Shown piece after piece: positions 50,295-58,379 of a stretch of 64,000 nucleotides of DNA. Location: assembly GCA_017962365.1 (NCBI GenBank), contig JAGCVL010000002.1:99834-163833 (forward strand), given 5' to 3'. The number at the start of each line of letters is the position of its first letter. Positions within the stretch are counted from its first letter, which is position 1. The position numbers and the translations under genes were made by a program. The DNA is from Candidatus Saccharimonadota bacterium (GTDB taxonomy: Bacteria; Patescibacteriota; Saccharimonadia; Saccharimonadales; Saccharimonadaceae). The notes under the pieces are model-generated. The model was not told the origin of the DNA. It searched no databases and saw only the letters and a list, made by a program, of their open reading frames with translations.

Positions 50295-50732
50295 ATGATT
50301 ATTGGTTACACGGCTGGAGTATACGACTTATTCCATATCGGCCATCTAAAACTTCTCAAAAATGCTAAAGGAATGTGCGACAAACTCGTTGTTGGTGTCA
50401 CCGTTGATGAACTCGTTAAATATAAGGGCAAAGAAGCCATGATTCCTTATGAAGATCGCGCAGAAATCGTCCGATGCTGTAAATATGTCGACGCAGTCGT
50501 CCCTCAAACCGACATGGATAAACTTGCTATGTGCAAAAAACTAGGCGCAAGCTATTTATTTGTTGGAGATGATTGGTACGGTACAGAAAAATGGCAGAAA
50601 TATGAAGAAGAGTTCGCCAAAGAAGGTATAAAAATAGTTTATTTTCCATACACAAAAGGAATTTCAAGCACCCAGATCAGAGAAAGCATCGATAAAAAAC
50701 AAAAAGCAAAGAATGAAAACTCTTTTAGATGA
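50295..50732 (+). CDS. tagD: Glycerol-3-phosphate cytidylyltransferase-like enzyme (TagD family)
   Basis: A 145-residue nucleotidyltransferase: GYTAGVYDLFHIGHLKLLKNAK with the HxGH motif, GVTVDELVKYKGK and TKGISSTQIRES. Close relatives make CDP-glycerol for teichoic acid; others make CDP-ethanolamine or CDP-choline, so the substrate is open. AAGGAG is 8 nt before the ATG at 50295, and the in-frame ATG two codons earlier is too close. A TATAAT lies at the LicD stop. It feeds the TagB/F-like and/or LicD enzymes of this cluster. Confidence 0.88.
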   Translation: MIIGYTAGVYDLFHIGHLKLLKNAKGMCDKLVVGVTVDELVKYKGKEAMIPYEDRAEIVRCCKYVDAVVPQTDMDKLAMCKKLGASYLFVGDDWYGTEKWQKYEEEFAKEGIKIVYFPYTKGISSTQIRESIDKKQKAKNENSFR

Positions 50733-52237
50733 AGAAAAAGCATAAACTACCGATAGCCTTACTAAATACATTCTCTAGCCTTTTGCTTAGAGCCATCTCT
50801 ATTGTTAGCGGATTTATTATTCCGAAGCTCATTCTTGACACTTTTGGTTCGGAAACCAACGGTCTAGTTAGCTCAATCAGTCAATTTCTAAATTATATTA
50901 ACCTTATCGAGGGTGGCCTAAATGGCGTCATAATGGCCTCATACTACAAACCCCTCACAGATAAAAATAATTCCAAAGTCAGCGCGGTTTATGTCACGTC
51001 GAGAAATTTTCTTAGAAAAATATCTTTTGTATTTCTTGGCTACAGCTTAATCCTAAGCATTGTTTACCCACTTTTCACAAATAGCAATTTTAGCTATCCA
51101 TTTATTTTGTCACTTGTCCTAATCTTGTCCATTAAACTCTTCACACAATATTGTTTTTCCCTCGCCGACAAGAACCTTCTAGACGCCTCCAAACATGGCT
51201 ATGTTGTTCACTTTACCCATGCAACATTATTGGTTATTGAAACGATAGCCACATTTATTCTCATTAAGTTATTCCCAAATATTCATATAATCAAATTAGT
51301 TTCCGCTATCATTTATTTTGCTCAACCAATCATTTTTAATCACTATATTAAAAACCACTTCAATATCAACCTCAAAGCTTCGCCGGACAAACAGCTTATT
51401 AAGGACCGCTGGAATGGTTTTGCCATCAATGTTGCGGCTTTTATCCATAGTAATACCGATATAGTATTACTAACAATAATGACATCACTTAAAACGGTAT
51501 CGGTTTACAGTGTATACGCTTTAGTGTCTAATGGCATTCGCCAAATCATTAAATCAATTTCCGACGCCATTGCTCCATCAATAGGACATCTATATGCAAA
51601 AGGTGACATGGATGAGCTTAACACAAAGTTTGATTTATTTGAATTTATATTATTCACAACCGGGACTTTCATGTTTGGCATGGGAATAATGCTCATTACT
51701 CCGTTTGTAATGCTCTACACAAAAGGGGTTACTGACACTAACTACTATGAGCCAATTTTTGGCATTATTTTACTCACCGCCGAGCTCATATCATGCTTAC
51801 GTGGACCAGCCCTCAGGCTAGGATATGGCGCGGGTAAATTCAAAGATATGCGAAAAGCCGCATTCTTAGAAGCTGGACTAAATATTATTATATCCATCAC
51901 GCTTGTTCCATTTCTAGGAGTCACCGGTGTTGCCATAGGTACACTCGTCGCAATGCTATATCGCACATCTTGGCAATACTATTATTTGCGCGATCATCTT
52001 ATCGATCGCCCATTCAGAAAGTTCATAAAACGATCAGTGATATATTTAATTCCAACTTCCATAGTCATAACGGCGTGTTTAACCCTGTTCCCAATCACTG
52101 AATACACTATTTCAAATTGGGTCTATCATGCCATTATATATGGAGGCATACTTGCGGTCACTATCATCACCATCAGTATCATATTCTATCGTAACGATTT
52201 AAAAAATTTAAAAAAATATCTAAGAAAACACTCTTAA
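50729..52237 (+). CDS. Polysaccharide flippase (Wzx/MVF-like)
   Basis: A 502-residue protein with about 12-14 hydrophobic segments and the start of the polysaccharide-export family (LLRAISIVSGFIIPKLILDTFGSETNGLVSSI in part). It should move lipid-linked repeat units to the outer face. The start overlaps the TagD-like stop (ATGA), so they are co-translated. With a Wzy-like protein and an LCP ligase in the same block it points to a Wzx/Wzy-type route ending in wall attachment. Confidence 0.88.
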   Translation: MKKKHKLPIALLNTFSSLLLRAISIVSGFIIPKLILDTFGSETNGLVSSISQFLNYINLIEGGLNGVIMASYYKPLTDKNNSKVSAVYVTSRNFLRKISFVFLGYSLILSIVYPLFTNSNFSYPFILSLVLILSIKLFTQYCFSLADKNLLDASKHGYVVHFTHATLLVIETIATFILIKLFPNIHIIKLVSAIIYFAQPIIFNHYIKNHFNINLKASPDKQLIKDRWNGFAINVAAFIHSNTDIVLLTIMTSLKTVSVYSVYALVSNGIRQIIKSISDAIAPSIGHLYAKGDMDELNTKFDLFEFILFTTGTFMFGMGIMLITPFVMLYTKGVTDTNYYEPIFGIILLTAELISCLRGPALRLGYGAGKFKDMRKAAFLEAGLNIIISITLVPFLGVTGVAIGTLVAMLYRTSWQYYYLRDHLIDRPFRKFIKRSVIYLIPTSIVITACLTLFPITEYTISNWVYHAIIYGGILAVTIITISIIFYRNDLKNLKKYLRKHS

Positions 52238-52285
52238 TACCTTAGGCAACTATAATATTTAATTAGTTTATGATATAATAGACGA

Positions 52286-53815
52286 ATGAGAATCCCACTA
52301 AGTAATATAAAATCCGAAAAAGTCTCTCTAAGTCACGAACAACCCACCTCAAAGAAGATAACTTCAACTAAAATCATCGACCTTATTTCTAAAATCTCTC
52401 TTTCACTCTGTATACTTTCTATAATCACCATCCTGGGCATCTTTTTTTGCCTCTCCATTCTACCAATTAAATATCTGCTTATGCTCATAGCTTTATTACT
52501 CCTCATCACCCTCCCCCTCGCCTTTTTCACCTTCAAAAAATTCACCAGCATCAAGAAAACCCGCATATCCCGCATTATCTGCACCATAGTCTCCATCATC
52601 TTCACCGGGATTTTTTGTATAATTTTCTTCTACCTAAGCCACATTATGAGCTTCGTGGATTCAATTCGCGCCTCCGAATACCAAATTGACAAATACTACG
52701 TACTCGTCAAAAAAGACTCCGATTTCGCAGCCTTAGATGACCTCGATAATCACACTATCGCCACCTATGACGCCAACGAAGAAGGCTACCAGACAGCATT
52801 CGAGCAACTAGAGCAAAAAGTCACCCTAAAATCCACCAACTACGGCAGCTCTACCGCCGCCACCAACGCATTTATAGATGACCAGACGGATTCCATCTTT
52901 ATCAAAAGTTCACTCGCAGATGTTCTTTCCGAAATCGTCACTGGTTTCAACATGGAGACTCTCCGCATTCTTGATACCATCGAAATTAAAACCAAAATCG
53001 ACACCATCAATAGCGACGTCAATGTCACTAAAGACTCCTTCAATATCTTCATCAGTGGCATAGACACTTACGGCGACATTTCAACCGTTTCGAGAAGCGA
53101 CGTCAACATGATAGTTACCATCAACCCTCGCACACACACCATTCTTCTCACCAGCATTCCGCGCGACTATTACGTCCAGCTTCACGGTACGGATGGTCTC
53201 AAGGATAAACTCACCCATGCTGGACTCTACGGTATCAATATGTCCATCAATACCCTCCAAGACCTTTACGGCATTAAAATAGATTATTATATTCGCGTCA
53301 ACTTTGACTCCACCATTAACCTAATTAATGCAATTGACGGCATCGATGTTACGCCAGATTTTACTTTCCATAGGCAAACTAATGGCGTATACTGCTATTA
53401 CGAAGAAGGGCACATCAATCACCTCGACGGCCTTTGCGCCCTTCGCTACGCCCGCGAACGTAAAGCCTACGGCACCGGCGATCTCCATCGTATCCAAAAC
53501 CAACAAGACGTTATCATGGCAATCATTAATAAGCTCACTTCCTCTAGGGTTATCCTTACTAAATATACTGATATCCTCTCGTCTATGAGCGGCACCCTTG
53601 AGACTAATATCCCAAGCTCTGAATTTTACAAGCTCGTCAATGCGCAGCTCGATTCAATGCCAAATTGGACCATCGAACGCATCTCTGCCGAAGGCGAGCA
53701 TATTGACGCTCCCACCTATACCTTCCCAGACCAATATCTTTTCGTCTTCGTCCCCGATGAGACATCCGTCACCACCGTTTCAGAAAAAATCAAATCTGTC
53801 ATGGACGCAAATTAG
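52286..53815 (+). CDS. LytR-CpsA-Psr (LCP) family glycopolymer ligase
   Basis: A 509-residue membrane protein with three N-terminal hydrophobic segments (about 33-58, 62-82, 96-120), then a less conserved region, then the LCP domain: SFNIFISGIDTYGD, RSDVNMIVTINPRTHTILLTSIPRDYYV (in part), DKLTHAG, LNAIDGIDV-like NAIDGIDVTPDFTF, and LDGLCALRYARERK with D...HRIQNQQ. LCP enzymes attach polymers to peptidoglycan. TATAAT lies exactly 6 nt before the ATG. Its C-rich third positions resemble the core genome, unlike the preceding genes. Confidence 0.93.
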   Translation: MRIPLSNIKSEKVSLSHEQPTSKKITSTKIIDLISKISLSLCILSIITILGIFFCLSILPIKYLLMLIALLLLITLPLAFFTFKKFTSIKKTRISRIICTIVSIIFTGIFCIIFFYLSHIMSFVDSIRASEYQIDKYYVLVKKDSDFAALDDLDNHTIATYDANEEGYQTAFEQLEQKVTLKSTNYGSSTAATNAFIDDQTDSIFIKSSLADVLSEIVTGFNMETLRILDTIEIKTKIDTINSDVNVTKDSFNIFISGIDTYGDISTVSRSDVNMIVTINPRTHTILLTSIPRDYYVQLHGTDGLKDKLTHAGLYGINMSINTLQDLYGIKIDYYIRVNFDSTINLINAIDGIDVTPDFTFHRQTNGVYCYYEEGHINHLDGLCALRYARERKAYGTGDLHRIQNQQDVIMAIINKLTSSRVILTKYTDILSSMSGTLETNIPSSEFYKLVNAQLDSMPNWTIERISAEGEHIDAPTYTFPDQYLFVFVPDETSVTTVSEKIKSVMDAN

Positions 53816-53836
53816 CATAAGTGCTATAATTAAACC

Positions 53837-54820
53837 ATGGAAATCGCGTTGCAAGTGATATTACTTATTGTCGGCTTTGTTATCCTTATCAAGGGTGCCG
53901 ACTGGCTCATCGATGGAGCCTCTTCTGCGGCTTCTCACTTTAAAGTCAGTAAGCTCCTGATCGGCCTCACCATCATCGCTTTCGGCACCGGTGCGCCAGA
54001 GCTCGCCGTCTCCGTCTCTTCACTCATCAACGGCACCACGGATATGTTGCTTGGCAACGTTATCGGTAGCAACATCTTAAACATCCTTCTTCTCATTGGT
54101 CTCGCCGCACTCATTCGCCCCATCCGCATCAAAAAAGACACCGTAGCAAAAGAACTCCCCTTACTCCTACTTATCTCCACCATTTTAGTCGTGCTCTTCC
54201 TTGACGTATTTCTCATGAATGCCGACGCCAACACCATCTCGCGCGCCGATGGCATCATTTGTTTACTCTGTTTCACAATCTTTCTCTTCTATATCATCTC
54301 CATGGCTCGCAAAAATCGCAAAGCCAAAAAAGAAGTTGAAAAACCCAAGTTTAAACTCAGCACCTCCCTCATCCTCGTCCTCGTTGGCCTCGTCGGCGTA
54401 GTTGGCGGCTCCGAATTAGTCGTAAGTTCCGCTTCCACCATAGCCACCGCCATCGGCATATCCGACCGCATGATCGCCCTCACCGTCATCGCCTTTGGCA
54501 CTTCCCTGCCGGAGCTCATCACTACCATCAAAGCCGCCAAAAAAGGCGAAACCGAGCTTCTCGTCGGTAATATCATCGGCAGCAATATCTTCAATATCTG
54601 CATTGTATTGGGTCTCCCAGTCACGTTATTCGGCACCGTCACACCAGACAGCTTCGAGCTTCTCGATATTGTAATGCTCGTCGGCTCCACCGCCATCCTT
54701 CTTCTAGTCGCTCGCTCTGGTCGCAAAATCACTCGCGGCGAAGGCGCCCTCATGCTCACTACTTTCGCAATCTATTATAGCTATATTGTCTACTCCGCCC
54801 TTTCATCTCTTCCGCAATGA
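53837..54820 (+). CDS. Sodium/calcium exchanger family protein (YrbG-like)
   Basis: A CaCA-superfamily antiporter, 327 residues, ten predicted segments in two inverted halves. Both signature repeats are clear: GLTIIAFGTGAPELAVSVSS with GNVIGSNILNILL in the first, and LTVIAFGTSLPELITTI with GNIIGSNIFNICIVLG in the second. It would exchange cations such as Ca2+ for Na+ or H+. TATAAT lies exactly 6 nt before the ATG (probably leaderless). Confidence 0.93.
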   Translation: MEIALQVILLIVGFVILIKGADWLIDGASSAASHFKVSKLLIGLTIIAFGTGAPELAVSVSSLINGTTDMLLGNVIGSNILNILLLIGLAALIRPIRIKKDTVAKELPLLLLISTILVVLFLDVFLMNADANTISRADGIICLLCFTIFLFYIISMARKNRKAKKEVEKPKFKLSTSLILVLVGLVGVVGGSELVVSSASTIATAIGISDRMIALTVIAFGTSLPELITTIKAAKKGETELLVGNIIGSNIFNICIVLGLPVTLFGTVTPDSFELLDIVMLVGSTAILLLVARSGRKITRGEGALMLTTFAIYYSYIVYSALSSLPQ

Positions 54821-54848
54821 AACATTTTATGATACAATAAACATACAC

Positions 54849-54922
54849 GGTGCTTTGGCGGAGTGGTTACGCAGCGGTCTGCAAAACCGCGTACACCGGT
54901 TCAATTCCGGTAGGCACCTCCA
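54849..54922 (+). tRNA. tRNA-Cys(GCA)
   Basis: Acceptor GGTGCTT/AGGCACC, anticodon stem GCGGT/ACCGC and loop CTGCAAA (anticodon GCA), T-arm CCGG-TTCAATT-CCGG, encoded CCA. TACAAT at 54833-54838 may be its -10. No 3'-end duplication. Confidence 0.95.
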
Positions 54923-54939
54923 TTTTAAAGACAATCAAA

Positions 54940-54970
54940 AAAACCCAGAACAAACTCTGGGTTTTATTTT
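54940..54970. terminator. Terminator after tRNA-Cys, shared with the convergent GT8 gene
   Basis: AAAACCCAGA (54940-54949) pairs with TCTGGGTTTT (54956-54965), followed by ATTTTTT. It lies between the plus-strand tRNA and the 3' end of the minus-strand GT8 gene and can serve both. Confidence 0.88.
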
Positions 54971-55945
54971 TTATAGCTTTATCAGCGGCTTCTTTGTCCT
55001 CGCTAGTCTCACCGCTTTAGCGAGCAAAGCTCCTATTTTTTCATGCTCGGCTTTTTGCTTTTCAGTATCAAACGCTTCTTGCTGCCGCCTCAAATCGCCA
55101 TAAAACCCAGTTCCCCTTGCCGCATCCCAAAACAAATTTTCACATGGTACGTCTTTATAATGCCATGGCTTATTAAACAAATTAAAATGCACCAACTTTG
55201 TGTCATCCGGCAAGTCCGCTCTTGGCTCCGCATTCCACTCTTCGCCAATATAATGTATTTTATTTTGCAAAATTATATTTACATAATCCTGATCTGGCGC
55301 CAAAAAATCCGCGTCATATCTTTGGATTAAATCAATCATCGTCGACAAATACTTCATCTTACGCATTTTCTTTAAGTTCATCAACATCACACCGTCATTC
55401 ACATATTTATCATGTGGCACGCCCACAGCATTATCCACATAATCCCTAAACTCTTTTATCGCCGTCACCTTAGGATCCCGCATCGCCGCAATCACTTCGT
55501 CTTCACCAAGCTTAATGTCGAACAACTCACCCACATCGCCCCTCAAAATCGTATCGCTGTCAATATATACCGCCTTCTCATACATCGGGAAAAGCCGCGG
55601 AATAAAGAATCGGTAATAATACACCGCGCTCGAAAAGAAATCCCCTGACCCTTTCCGGCGCCTCGTACAATACGCAACCAGCACCCTAAGATGCAAATTG
55701 TGCGTTATTTTCTTAAACTGAATTGCCATATTTTTTGTCGCAAGACTCCGAAGCCTCACGCGATTTGGCAAACTCAGCCCATCGTGCAAAACTATCACCC
55801 GATAATACCGCTTTTTATTGGAATTTTGTTCCAAAGAATGAATCGCCGCCGCCGCATATGGCGCATACCCATTATTGATAGTCAAAAACACTGGTACCAC
55901 CTTTGTCAAAGGGTTCAACGGCTTGCCAGTCGCAAAAATGCTCAT
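54971..55945 (-). CDS. Glycosyltransferase family 8 (first of two)
   Basis: A 324-residue retaining GT-A enzyme: VPVFLTINNGYAPYAAAAIHSL, the DxD motif KAVYIDSDTILRGDVGELF, YVNDGVMLMNL, and the HFNLFNKPWHY metal-binding His near the end. It probably adds a hexose to a lipid or wall carbohydrate. Its start overlaps the stop of the upstream acyltransferase gene (ATGA). Confidence 0.9.
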   Translation of the reverse strand: MSIFATGKPLNPLTKVVPVFLTINNGYAPYAAAAIHSLEQNSNKKRYYRVIVLHDGLSLPNRVRLRSLATKNMAIQFKKITHNLHLRVLVAYCTRRRKGSGDFFSSAVYYYRFFIPRLFPMYEKAVYIDSDTILRGDVGELFDIKLGEDEVIAAMRDPKVTAIKEFRDYVDNAVGVPHDKYVNDGVMLMNLKKMRKMKYLSTMIDLIQRYDADFLAPDQDYVNIILQNKIHYIGEEWNAEPRADLPDDTKLVHFNLFNKPWHYKDVPCENLFWDAARGTGFYGDLRRQQEAFDTEKQKAEHEKIGALLAKAVRLARTKKPLIKL

Positions 55946-56778
55946 TTTTTCTCCTTTTTCTTATATTCAAAGTATTCGTATGTACTTTTCTTCGCATATT
56001 TCTTCATTGATTCATAAGCTTTCTCGGCTAGCTTCGCACGATTCTCTTCATCCGATAATTTCTCGTCCGGCCAAAACGGCCCATCAATATAAATATCCAT
56101 TCTCGGCAAGTCACCCCGCTTTTTATCTTTGCGACGATGATATGTCGTCGTCATCGTATAAACCGGCAAGTTGTTTCGCACAGCATATTTAAATGATTTG
56201 TCACCCGCCGGGAATTTCCTCACTCCAGTATAATATGGCCACACATGCGCCTCTGGATATATCACCAAGCACTTCTTTTGGTTAAGTCTCCTATCTACCG
56301 CATCATTAAAAGCAATCTTCTCATCCAAGGTCTTACCTAGCGGCAACCCACCAAGATATGGCAACAGCTTACCTATGCCTGGCACCTTCAAATTTACCGG
56401 ACTAATAATAGTAAAAATCCGCCGGTCCGCCGCAATCGCTGGCCCAAATACATCATGAAATGGATTCGTATGGTTCGCGTAAATCACATAACCCTTACCG
56501 CGTGCTTTCTTCAACTTTTCGCGCCCATAAAACTTCGCCTGCCAATATCCTTTTTCATAATATTGCCCAAATAATTTAAAAATCCGAAACAGTGCCGCCG
56601 AATACATCTTCACGAACGGGTTTTTTGGCATAAATTCATAACCCTCAGGTAAACCAACTTCTATCTTTTTTTCCTGCTCATCAGTCTTAATCGGATCATC
56701 CTCTTCGGATTCATAATAAAAAACCCGTTCATCTTTAGGAATATCTTTTTGAAACAACTCTGCTTTTGCCATCTTCAA
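55942..56778 (-). CDS. 1-acyl-glycerol-3-phosphate acyltransferase-like protein (LPLAT family)
   Basis: A 278-residue PlsC-like acyltransferase: block I NHTNPFHDVFGP (H-x4-D), block III CLVIYPEAHVWPY and a preceding DRRIFTIISPVN region. The N-terminal ~70 residues are acidic and probably cytoplasmic. Members esterify lysophosphatidate; others acylate different lipids. Its place between two GT8 genes suggests glycolipid synthesis (inference). Coupled by ATGA to the GT8 gene downstream. Confidence 0.82.
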   Translation of the reverse strand: MKMAKAELFQKDIPKDERVFYYESEEDDPIKTDEQEKKIEVGLPEGYEFMPKNPFVKMYSAALFRIFKLFGQYYEKGYWQAKFYGREKLKKARGKGYVIYANHTNPFHDVFGPAIAADRRIFTIISPVNLKVPGIGKLLPYLGGLPLGKTLDEKIAFNDAVDRRLNQKKCLVIYPEAHVWPYYTGVRKFPAGDKSFKYAVRNNLPVYTMTTTYHRRKDKKRGDLPRMDIYIDGPFWPDEKLSDEENRAKLAEKAYESMKKYAKKSTYEYFEYKKKEKK

Positions 56779-56807
56779 ATAACCTCACAAATTATATTAT
56801 CAGTATA

Positions 56808-57647
56808 TCATAAATTATTCTTAAGTTTAAGATACTCGTCCAAAATCTCATCATATTCCGTGATCTTTAGTATCTCATGAATCTTTTCCACTTCAAACGG
56901 CTTCACTTTTTGCACTCTAAAATACGGCCAAAACTTAAAATTATTACTAAAATGGTGTAGCACCGTATCCTTGCGCGGCCTTTCACCCTGCTCGTTATAT
57001 TTTCTTGGCATCAACTTCCGCTTTTTTATCACTTTATTTAGAGCCGCCTGGTCCGCGAGCATCATCCACCGTTCCGCACACTTCGCCGCCGCCCGCTTTA
57101 GGCACTTCGTCTTCCGGCACTCCACCATATTAAATAGCATCACCCCAGAATTCATATAGTCAAAATTAAATATCCCGTTGTAATGATAAAAGTTCTTCCC
57201 ATAAATATCTAATACCCCCGCCGCCTCAATCCCATCAAGCTCCGTATTATAAAATTCCGAGATATCGCCTCGGCACACCACATCGTAATCTAAATACAAA
57301 ATCCTATCGCATTTCTCAAGCTCCGGCATCTCGTCCGCATAAAGCCTAAGCATCGAACAGGGCGTAAAATACGACCCCATATTTTTCTTCGGCAAATTTC
57401 GCACAAACACGTCCGTCGCATCAACTAATCTTACAAAACTTTTCGGATTATATTTTTTCACCAAAGAATCCAAAAACTCCGCCGCCCTTTTAGTAAACGG
57501 CTTTACCCCCTCATATTGAATCGTTGCAATGTAGATATTGTAAATCGGCGAATCCGAATTGTGCTTCTTACCATTAAAAAGTAGCGACAAAATCGACACT
57601 AACACCCCCTCTTGTATTCCTTTATCGCCACAATATAAAATATTCAT
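56808..57647 (-). CDS. Glycosyltransferase family 8 (second)
   Basis: A 279-residue GT8 enzyme: NILYCGDKGIQEGVLVSILSL, DxD motif RILYLDYDVVCRGDISEF, MNSGVMLFN, DQAALNKVI and LHHFSNNFKFWPY near the C-terminus. It is a distant paralogue of the other GT8 gene in this operon. ATG at 57647 is chosen over an upstream TTG. No leaderless -10 or clear Shine-Dalgarno is seen, so it may be read from the tRNA-Leu transcript just upstream. Confidence 0.88.
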   Translation of the reverse strand: MNILYCGDKGIQEGVLVSILSLLFNGKKHNSDSPIYNIYIATIQYEGVKPFTKRAAEFLDSLVKKYNPKSFVRLVDATDVFVRNLPKKNMGSYFTPCSMLRLYADEMPELEKCDRILYLDYDVVCRGDISEFYNTELDGIEAAGVLDIYGKNFYHYNGIFNFDYMNSGVMLFNMVECRKTKCLKRAAAKCAERWMMLADQAALNKVIKKRKLMPRKYNEQGERPRKDTVLHHFSNNFKFWPYFRVQKVKPFEVEKIHEILKITEYDEILDEYLKLKNNL

Positions 57648-57669
57648 AACCAACAACAATGAATCTGTA

Positions 57670-57685
57670 CCCAGAGCGGGAATCG
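57670..57685 (-). repeat. Partial copy of the tRNA-Leu 3' region
   Basis: 16 bp identical to 57738-57753 (acceptor and T-stem 3' strands), 68 bp downstream of the original in the same orientation. The next bases towards the CCA differ. Adjacent sequence pairs with the copy as a 10-position hairpin (8 pairs) with a GAAA/TTTC loop. Confidence 0.7.
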
Positions 57686-57732
57686 CATCGAAAGATACGA
57701 ATCTCTCTTTTTAGAGCCATGTCGCACAGACG

Positions 57733-57819
57733 TGGTGCCCAGAGCGGGAATCGAACCCGCACGGATTTCTCCATTCGATTTTAAGTCGAACGCGTATACC
57801 AGTTCCGCCATCTGGGCAC
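57733..57819 (-). tRNA. tRNA-Leu(UAA)
   Basis: An 87-nt class II tRNA with a long variable arm. Acceptor GTGCCCA/TGGGCAC, anticodon stem TTCGA/TCGAA and loop CTTAAAA (anticodon TAA), T-arm GCGGG-TTCGATT-CCCGC, encoded CCA. A partial copy of its 3' region lies 68 bp downstream. Confidence 0.95.
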
Positions 57820-57831
57820 AGATTAATTATA

Positions 57832-58326
57832 TCACAAAATCATTGTTTTCAGACAAATATAGAGTACGCCCACCACAATCGTCCCAAGTGATGTCGGAAA
57901 AGCCACGCTAAAGCTTCGTCCGTTCTTAGCCTTAAAATAAATCTCGCACCCTATCACCGCCGCCGCCATTAGGCCTGCCACCCCCATACATAGTCCACCG
58001 ACAGCTCCCGGAATCGCTAAAACCGCTCCTGCAAGTCCAAGGTTAAACACACTCGCCACCATATTGCCAGCAGTTCCAAGTATCGAAAGTAACACTCCGC
58101 CAAGCATCAAAATAAAACTCTTATCCGCCATCCTACTTGCATTTACGAGTATCACATTGGGGTTACTAGACCACCCCTTAGTTTTTGTCGCTACGGGGTC
58201 AAGATAAGCCAAGTTTACTTTTCCCTGTTTTTCCTGTTCTAGTCGGACGGCTTTTCTTGCTTTCTGGCGTTCTGTCTCCACTTTTCGCATCCGCGCCCAC
58301 TCTGCTTCGGTTTCTTTATCCGCCAT
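57832..58326 (-). CDS. Membrane protein of unknown function
   Basis: 164 residues. A charged helical N-terminus (about 1-35, EAEWARMRKVETERQKARKA) is probably cytoplasmic. Three or four hydrophobic segments follow (about 68-90, 95-115, 118-132, 143-162), rich in Gly/Ala (LAGAVLAIPGAVGGLCMGVAGLMAAAVIG in part). AGAGGAA lies before the ATG. Not recognised. It lies between rnj and tRNA-Leu on the same strand. Confidence 0.65.
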   Translation of the reverse strand: MADKETEAEWARMRKVETERQKARKAVRLEQEKQGKVNLAYLDPVATKTKGWSSNPNVILVNASRMADKSFILMLGGVLLSILGTAGNMVASVFNLGLAGAVLAIPGAVGGLCMGVAGLMAAAVIGCEIYFKAKNGRSFSVAFPTSLGTIVVGVLYICLKTMIL

Positions 58327-58379
58327 ACTGTGTTCCTCTTATCCTAAATGCCGCGCCGCGTTCATATCCCATATTTATA

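Noticed and set aside
57661..57732. A second tRNA gene next to tRNA-Leu
   Set aside because: Only the 3' acceptor and T-stem strands recur. No anticodon or D arm can be drawn, so it is a partial copy and not a gene.
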